A stretch of 12,735 nt of DNA from an uncultured Ignavibacteria bacterium. Its GTDB lineage: Bacteria; Bacteroidota; Ignavibacteria; Kapaibacteriales; UBA961. Shown piece after piece: positions 7,575 to 12,735 of the stretch. The stretch covers positions 1-12,735 of the forward strand of contig CALMMI010000667.1 in the NCBI GenBank assembly GCA_937868245.1, read 5' to 3'. A model generated the notes under the pieces. It searched no databases. It was not told where the DNA came from and saw only the letters and a program-made list of their open reading frames with translations. Position 1 is the stretch's first letter, and the number at the start of each line of letters is the position of its first letter. The position numbers and the translations under genes were made by a program.

Positions 7575-7592
7575 TGGGCTCGGAGGGACTTG
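7575..7592 (-). pseudogene. 3'-terminal tRNA fragment (candidate attachment-site remnant)
   Basis: Read on the minus strand the bases are CAAGTC, CCTC, CGAGCCC, A. They fit positions 56-73 of a tRNA: the 3' part of the T-loop and C61, the rest of the 3' T-stem strand, a 7-nt acceptor strand and discriminator A, with exact spacing. The corresponding 5' acceptor strand would be GGGCTCG. Beyond the T-loop (7593 onward) the bases no longer match: ACCA is read on the minus strand where a tRNA would have GGTT. No D-arm, anticodon arm or partner acceptor strand is found. CCA is not encoded after the discriminator. An 18-nt match could be chance, but the abutting terminator makes a real tRNA end more likely. 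Confidence 0.55.
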
Positions 7593-8207
7593 TGGTATTC
7601 TGTAATATATTCATATATCAAGTGTTTGCATCTCTGGTTTTTAATGGGGGACGGTAAGAGGTGACGGAACTCTTGTTCTTGTTTGAATTATATTAAATTT
7701 GTTTTGTGATATAACTCCAATTTTTGCAAATTTTTAAAAGATAGTTAAGTCTTCAGAAGCAATTACTCCATTCTGTGTGAAGTGCCTTGAACAAGGCGGT
7801 TACCTTTCATTTAACTTGTTTAACCTCAGGAACATCATGTTGAGATGTCTTTCAAACTAATTTAGAACTTTGTGCTTATTACCCCAATAACCACATTATT
7901 TGTTGCAATCTACTTCATACATTCCAATTTTTCAGACTTTGTATTTTCAATTGTCCTAATTTATACTTTGTACCCCTCTGAGTAATAATCTACCAGCATT
8001 TTTTTTCATAATAATTTAAAAAAATACATTTTGAAGCACTTATGCAGACCTTTTTGGAGTTTGCTCTACTTTGTTCGGCATTTGTACAACACTTGTTGAA
8101 GTTAACCTAAACTCTTTTGTATATTAGGAAATACTAGACTCATTGAATTTTTCAACAATGCAGTTGTCATTGAGTTTTTATATCATTTGCTTCATCCTTA
8201 TACTAGT

Positions 8208-8246
8208 GTTGAAATCGTGCGTTGAAATCGTGCGTTGAAATCGTGC
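8208..8246. repeat. Three tandem copies of a 13-bp repeat
   Basis: GTTGAAATCGTGC occurs three times head to tail without a mismatch (8208-8220, 8221-8233, 8234-8246), then breaks into GGTGGG. It stands out as locally richer in G and C inside a very AT-rich spacer, about 190 bp upstream of the large gene. The unit has no dyad symmetry, so it is not CRISPR-like. It could be an iteron-type protein-binding array or a slippage product. Confidence 0.9.
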
Positions 8247-8275
8247 GGTGGGTTAGGCTATGTAGATATATTCCT

Positions 8276-8299
8276 ATAAATTTGTAGGATAAATTTGTA
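8276..8299. repeat. Direct repeat pair with 13-bp period
   Basis: ATAAATTTGTA occurs at 8276-8286 and 8289-8299, separated by GG. Each copy contains TAAATTTG, which fits the TAnnTTTG minus-7 element of Bacteroidota promoters, but no matching TTTG minus-33 element lies at the right distance. A promoter call is therefore weak. Its period equals that of the unrelated 13-bp triplicate just upstream. Confidence 0.6.
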
Positions 8300-8439
8300 C
8301 TTTCTTAATGAAGTGTCAATATTAAAATGTATCAAATTTGACATCTATGTTCTACAGCTAATTTCTTAAAATCAAAATATAGAATAACCAGATTTATAAG
8401 AAATGTTCTATGAAGTACTCTATATAACCGGGCACACTA

Positions 8440-11400
8440 ATGAACTTACTTTTGCACGGAAGCGGTTGTAGATCATTTTTAGCCTACAATTATAAAAACA
8501 TTATGTATTTTTTTACTGAATACGATAAGTTAATAAGTCAACAGACCTCTACGGCAGTCACCCCATATGGGCCAGTAAGTAGTGACCCAACAAAATTGTA
8601 TAAAATCTCTTCTGAATTTGTTCTGTCCTCTTCAGCGAAAGCTATTGCTTGTCAAGACGCCATAATGATAGTTCAGCCTTACATTGATAATGGTGTTCAG
8701 AATACATCATTAGTTAATATTATTTTGAAGCCACTGGAAGGTTTAGCAATTGCATTTCCTTCGATTAAGTACTATGTTTATCGTGGTATAAAGATTGACA
8801 GTTTAATGAATGCCTCTGGCATAGCTATAAAGCCAGATTCACCAACCAATTCGGAGTTCCTAAATGTCTTTTGGAGCAATGTTAATAATCAAATCACTAA
8901 TGGTATTATTACTCATGCTCCTAAACCTAGAGAAGTTTTTGCTTATGATTCTACAGCAATATCAACTCCTGTTAATCAACCAGGAAATATGCTGATAGAA
9001 GAATTATTTAACACCTCAATTAACGCAAATAGAGGGGTTAAAGTTTCAGAAGGAGAATGGATTGGTGAATTTTCTGATTCTGTTACTATTCAGTTCGAAA
9101 TTATAACGGATTCAGATAACTATATTGAGGACATTAACAATCTGGATCATCTTCGATTTGATTTAAATTATTTCAGAAAATCAAAGCATATAGTAGATAT
9201 TATTGATATTTCCCCCACAGATGGGACTCTTACATCAGACCAAGAAAGTTTTAAACGAAAAGTTCGGCGAGAAGAAATATTATCCTTCATTGATCCGGCC
9301 GCATTCTACGGAATGCATTTTTACAAGGGAATAAAAGAACGCTATGACAATGCAGGAACACTTGGCCATAGAAAAAGGAAAAAACGAGACATTAGGGAGT
9401 TTCTGCTAAACAAATTCTACACATGTGACAAGATCTATATAGATGTTCGAAGTGAGTTTGGATACTCATACAATTTCTATGAGAATTATTTTGTCAATGG
9501 GACATTGGATGCTTGGGAAATAAAAACTGAAGCGGCACCAGCATATATTGCTGAGGGTTATAATACCTTTGATTGGCCTATATTTATAGCAGGAAGTTGG
9601 ATTAGTGCAATTGGAAAAATGAATACGGTTGGTATAAAAATGAAAATGGGGGAAGAAAATAGAGACCCTCACATCTTTATCCAGAACCCACAGCTATTAG
9701 GTCGTTTTAAAAAGAAGCCAATACTAAACTGGGAAGATTATCCTATGGATCCAAGTCCAGCTTTATCTGATCCATTTATATTGAAATTCCCCAACAATTT
9801 GACTGATAATGGAACAATTACCACCGGGAATAGTATTGCCAATTATCTGAGACTGCAGTATTTTCGAAATGAAAATTATGTTGGTGCGGCAACTACAAAA
9901 GTACTGAAAAGTGATATAAACCTTGATACTGTATTCGGTGATATTAGATTACCAGAAAGACCAGGAACTGGGGAAGTCTTTCAGAACTCAAAATCACAAA
10001 AATTGCAGTATGTTCGCGGAGGGGACTTTGACTACGCTTCGTATCCGGAAGCATTTAAAGATGCGACTTCCGTTCTTTATTTTACTGAAATCGAATATGC
10101 AAATAAAAGAAGCAGGAATAAAAGAAGTAGGAATTTTGAAATTTCAGATTCACTTAAGATAAGCCCTGTCTTCCCAAAGAATATAGCTTTTCAAAAAATC
10201 TTGATTCGGGAAAATACGGTGGCATCTGGAACACCGGTGTACGTGAATAAGTATGTTTTTGAAATAACAGGTTACAAGAAGGAGAAAAAAGGGGCTACAA
10301 ATATTGAAGATTTATTCGTGTTGGGACTAACGAATGCTGAAGTGAATCTATTATATGCCGCAGCAGATTCATTTCCAGCTCTTACAAAGCGACATCCACA
10401 ATTTTTTGTTTTTGAAAAGTTAGGAGATTTCCAAGATGAATTCAATATACCCTTTAAAAAATACAAACTCAAAATTCAAGGATTGGATGAGTCTGGAATT
10501 GTTACACTGAAAACACCAGCAACTGATGTTATTGTTTATTCAACGAGCAAAAATTCTTATGCATCGGATAACTTTGTTTCTTTGACAAGTATTCCAATTT
10601 GTCTTTCTGATCCTGCATTAATTACTCAATGGGAATATTTTGGAAAGTTTAAATATCAAAGTCAGCCAGGAGTTTTGGTACCACTTGATGACGATGACTG
10701 CAATGATTTCTACTTTTCAGGAGTAACAGAGGCAGAATTGAATGCAGATGTTTACTTTCCTGCGGATAGCAAAAATGTGAAGACAGCGGCAGGATTAAGT
10801 ATTAAACAAACGAATTATCCTTTAGTCGTAATTGTGCATGGGAATGGTCATAAATATGAGAGTTACAAAAGAGTAGCAGAACATTTGGCGAAAAACGGAT
10901 TCGTAGTGGCTTCAATAGATTGTTTACAATCAATTAATAACGATGTAAAAGTGGTTGCAACGCCTAATCCTGACGAGTTTTATTTTGTGTTATCTGGCAA
11001 TGAGTACCTCTTTAAAAAATCCACTTCCCAATATTCCATTCGTAAAAAAACTCAAAATCTTGGTCAAAGTACATACACATGGACTCCCATATCCTCCCCT
11101 CCAGGTAGAGGCACAATCGATCCAAGTAATCCACCTATATATTATAAGACTTCTAAACAGTTATCAGATAGCTATGGGATGGGACAATTGGGAAGGGCAA
11201 ACCTATTGCTTCATCATTTGAAAAAACTCAAAGATGAGTTTACTTTTGGAACTACCTTAAAGCTTCAAAATAACATAGGTCTTTTAGGGCATAGTAGAGG
11301 TGGTGAAGCTGTTGTCATAGCCAGTAGGTTAATAAAAAATAAAGGAGTTAGTACACCACCTGATATTACTGGTGTTGATAATTTGAATGCATTGATTTCA

Positions 11401-12531
11401 CTTGCTCCTTCAGATCAATCCGATGTTGAGTACCTGGCTGAAGACACTCCCTATTTAGTAATTTATGGTTCTAAAGACGGTGACATATCCGGGTCGCGGA
11501 TTTTAAAGAAAAAAAATGCTATTACCGGTAATCTTGAGTTAACTGTTAGGGGAACAGGATTTTCACTTTGGGATAGGGCAAATGGTCAAGAGAAATCTAT
11601 GCTTTTTGTTCATGGTGCAACACACAATGGATTTGTAACATTGAACGAAGATGATTACAATAGAGGTGGAATTGGGGGAACAGCTCTTGGAGCAGGACTC
11701 AATCCAAATGATCATGTCGAAAATGAGGTAAACCAAAAAACAATATTGGATGCTTATGTGAATGCTTGGTTTAGGCTCCACTTGAAAAATGAAACCTTTT
11801 GGAGACCAATATTTAAAGGAGATTGGGTTCCAATATCTAGCCGCTTTAAAAAAACAGATATGAATATTCAATACAAAGTAAAAGCTGCAAACGGTTTGGG
11901 TAGTAGTATTGTGAAAAACTATGAGGGGGTAGCAGATGACCCTGTTTTAGATAATGACGGAGCAACTGGAATTTTAGGAATATTGGAAAAACCAAGCTAT
12001 CCTACTTTTGTAAAAGCGGATTATATGCCAGCGCACGCAAAAAGAGCAGATACTCTCTGGAGTATTGATAGTAGAGTTGAAGGATTTTCAGCACATGGTA
12101 CAAGATCAATTCTATTAGATTTAAGTTTGGGAAGTACTTATACAGCAGGTACACTATTGAATCTAAACGTAAGTGCATATCAGGTTATTAGTTTTCGCAT
12201 AGCTAAAGTATTCGATATGCCCATAGATTTAACTTCAACATATGGAACATCCAAACCAGCGCCTCATTTTACCGGTTCAATTCTTCCCTTTGCCGACTTA
12301 TCCAATTTGAAAATAAAAATTGATGGTATAGAAATAAAGGTCACAGAGAAAATACCTGATCCATATAGAAGATGGGATGCCACGGAATATTCGAAGTCAA
12401 CAATGAAAACAGTGAGAATTCCACTAAGCCAGTTTGTAGGAATTAATTTAAACAATGTAAATGAAGTGATTTTTGAGTTTAATACTAAATCGGGATTGGT
12501 TATTCTAGATGATATTGAGTTTGTTAATTAG
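8440..12531 (+). CDS. Large multidomain protein with embedded alpha/beta-hydrolase and C-terminal beta-sandwich-like module
   Basis: A 1363-residue protein. Residues 1 to about 720 match no family I recognise; this part contains K-Y-Y-V-Y-R-G-I (110-117), a basic K-R-K-K-R-D stretch before I-Y-I-D-V-R-S-E-F-G-Y (332-342), and a five-residue duplication at 555-564. From about 765 an alpha/beta-hydrolase begins: V-I-V-H800-G-N-G is the oxyanion-side strand, G950-H-S952-R-G-G-E the nucleophile elbow, Y-G-S-K-D1013-G-D the acid strand and H-G-A-T-H1062-N-G-F the catalytic histidine, so the triad is complete. About 150 residues separate H800 and S952, far more than usual. Residues from about 1220 to 1363, ending I-L-D-D-I-E-F-V-N, look like a carbohydrate-binding-module-type beta sandwich. 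No signal peptide is evident. ATG 8440 is the first start after a stop at 8425; ATG 8503 (M-Y-F-F-T-E-Y) is a good alternative. Neither start has a Shine-Dalgarno. An esterase or depolymerase role is inference. Confidence 0.8.
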   Translation: MNLLLHGSGCRSFLAYNYKNIMYFFTEYDKLISQQTSTAVTPYGPVSSDPTKLYKISSEFVLSSSAKAIACQDAIMIVQPYIDNGVQNTSLVNIILKPLEGLAIAFPSIKYYVYRGIKIDSLMNASGIAIKPDSPTNSEFLNVFWSNVNNQITNGIITHAPKPREVFAYDSTAISTPVNQPGNMLIEELFNTSINANRGVKVSEGEWIGEFSDSVTIQFEIITDSDNYIEDINNLDHLRFDLNYFRKSKHIVDIIDISPTDGTLTSDQESFKRKVRREEILSFIDPAAFYGMHFYKGIKERYDNAGTLGHRKRKKRDIREFLLNKFYTCDKIYIDVRSEFGYSYNFYENYFVNGTLDAWEIKTEAAPAYIAEGYNTFDWPIFIAGSWISAIGKMNTVGIKMKMGEENRDPHIFIQNPQLLGRFKKKPILNWEDYPMDPSPALSDPFILKFPNNLTDNGTITTGNSIANYLRLQYFRNENYVGAATTKVLKSDINLDTVFGDIRLPERPGTGEVFQNSKSQKLQYVRGGDFDYASYPEAFKDATSVLYFTEIEYANKRSRNKRSRNFEISDSLKISPVFPKNIAFQKILIRENTVASGTPVYVNKYVFEITGYKKEKKGATNIEDLFVLGLTNAEVNLLYAAADSFPALTKRHPQFFVFEKLGDFQDEFNIPFKKYKLKIQGLDESGIVTLKTPATDVIVYSTSKNSYASDNFVSLTSIPICLSDPALITQWEYFGKFKYQSQPGVLVPLDDDDCNDFYFSGVTEAELNADVYFPADSKNVKTAAGLSIKQTNYPLVVIVHGNGHKYESYKRVAEHLAKNGFVVASIDCLQSINNDVKVVATPNPDEFYFVLSGNEYLFKKSTSQYSIRKKTQNLGQSTYTWTPISSPPGRGTIDPSNPPIYYKTSKQLSDSYGMGQLGRANLLLHHLKKLKDEFTFGTTLKLQNNIGLLGHSRGGEAVVIASRLIKNKGVSTPPDITGVDNLNALISLAPSDQSDVEYLAEDTPYLVIYGSKDGDISGSRILKKKNAITGNLELTVRGTGFSLWDRANGQEKSMLFVHGATHNGFVTLNEDDYNRGGIGGTALGAGLNPNDHVENEVNQKTILDAYVNAWFRLHLKNETFWRPIFKGDWVPISSRFKKTDMNIQYKVKAANGLGSSIVKNYEGVADDPVLDNDGATGILGILEKPSYPTFVKADYMPAHAKRADTLWSIDSRVEGFSAHGTRSILLDLSLGSTYTAGTLLNLNVSAYQVISFRIAKVFDMPIDLTSTYGTSKPAPHFTGSILPFADLSNLKIKIDGIEIKVTEKIPDPYRRWDATEYSKSTMKTVRIPLSQFVGINLNNVNEVIFEFNTKSGLVILDDIEFVN
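10102..10131 (+). repeat. 15-bp tandem duplication inside the large gene
   Basis: AATAAAAGAAGCAGG is followed directly by AATAAAAGAAGTAGG, 14 of 15 bases identical and in frame, encoding N-K-R-S-R twice (residues 555-564). It looks like a recent slippage duplication that keeps the reading frame. Confidence 0.85.
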
Positions 12532-12735
12532 TAGAATATGAGTTTATTGTTTAAAATAATCTGCTTCGCAACTCTGTTTTTTGGGCATTGCTACTACTTT
12601 TTTAAAGATTAGGAACTTATTGCAATAAGAAAAAATGGAGATTTGAAAAACAAAGAATTTTGATTTATTAGAATTCCAAAAATGATAAATATTACCTGTT
12701 ATTTTTTTTGCTTCTTTTATTCACATTGAAAAACA
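12532..12735. other. AT-rich non-coding end of the window
   Basis: After the stop of the large gene I see no hairpin with a T-run and no open frame with a plausible start. Short T-runs occur (for example near 12578 and 12597), without a stem in front of them. Confidence 0.5.

Larger units (their letters stand above)
7439..8439. other. About 1 kb AT-rich intergenic region without a credible gene
   Basis: No frame longer than a few dozen codons with a plausible start was found on either strand. The stretch holds the minus-strand hairpin and tRNA-like fragment near its left end, a 13-bp triplicate at 8208-8246 and a second 13-bp-period repeat at 8276-8299. The base composition becomes visibly richer in A and T from about 7600 and stays so to the right end of the window. 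A weakly repeated stretch occurs just after the operon, CATCAAATATTT at 7459-7470 and CATCAAGTATTT at 7479-7490; I see no function for it. Confidence 0.6.

Noticed and set aside
7575..7700. Complete tRNA gene on the minus strand
   Set aside because: The match ends in the T-loop; the bases further right contain no anticodon arm, D-arm or GGGCTCG partner strand.
7760..7860. Possible decayed minus-strand gene in the spacer
   Set aside because: Short peptide-like runs on the minus strand are interrupted by stops within about 20 codons and match no family I know.
8208..8246. CRISPR array
   Set aside because: The 13-bp units abut with no spacers, and the unit has no palindromic character.
8361..8404. 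Inverted repeat ATTTCTTA ... TAAGAAAT upstream of the large gene
   Set aside because: An 8-bp, almost purely A/T stem with a 28-nt loop is expected by chance in such AT-rich DNA.
9923..10162. 79-codon + strand frame inside the large gene
   Set aside because: Shadow frame of the 1363-residue protein, with no start signal of its own.

Overview
The window holds the end of a surface-glycan biosynthesis operon on the left (about 1-7438), a long AT-rich spacer (7439-8439), and one very large orphan gene on the right (8440-12531). All confident genes are on the + strand. The left operon is moderately AT-rich, and some genes are preceded by recognisable Shine-Dalgarno sequences (before 241 and 5923). 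A sugar-acid synthase, an LpxH-like phosphatase and a surface-polysaccharide nucleotidyltransferase point to a Gram-negative, probably environmental, bacterium. A member of the Bacteroidota/Chlorobiota neighbourhood would fit, but nothing in the window proves the phylum.

Left operon. After the 3' end of an unidentified gene come an SpsF/CMP-Kdo-synthetase-like cytidylyltransferase, the two halves of a split transketolase, a glutamate-1-semialdehyde-aminomutase-like class III aminotransferase, a PtmA-like short-chain dehydrogenase and a NeuB-family synthase. These are joined by 4-nt ATGA overlaps or very short gaps. NeuB-type enzymes condense phosphoenolpyruvate with an aldose to give a 2-keto-3-deoxy sugar acid, and the SpsF-like enzyme would activate that acid with CTP. 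The split transketolase, aminotransferase and dehydrogenase between them would remodel the carbon skeleton before condensation. No hydrolysing UDP-GlcNAc 2-epimerase or acetyltransferase is visible, so the sugar is probably not ordinary sialic acid. The run continues with a membrane fatty-acid hydroxylase/sterol-desaturase family enzyme and a metallophosphoesterase of the LpxH type, which hints at a glycolipid or lipopolysaccharide destination.

Spacer. Just after the operon is a perfect 9-bp hairpin whose U-run lies on the minus strand. Abutting it is an 18-nt sequence that fits the 3' end of a minus-strand tRNA gene, from T-loop to discriminator base, with no tRNA body next to it. This is the arrangement left at the far end of an element integrated into a tRNA 3' end. 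It predicts that the DNA to the right (from about 7593) is a mobile island and that the intact tRNA lies beyond the right edge. The spacer also contains three exact 13-bp tandem repeats and a second, different 13-bp-period repeat pair.

Right gene. A 1363-residue protein has a roughly 720-residue N-terminal part that I cannot assign, a complete alpha/beta-hydrolase catalytic set carrying an unusually long insertion, and a C-terminal beta-sandwich-like module. It has no obvious signal peptide and no neighbours in view. It is the least explained object in the window.
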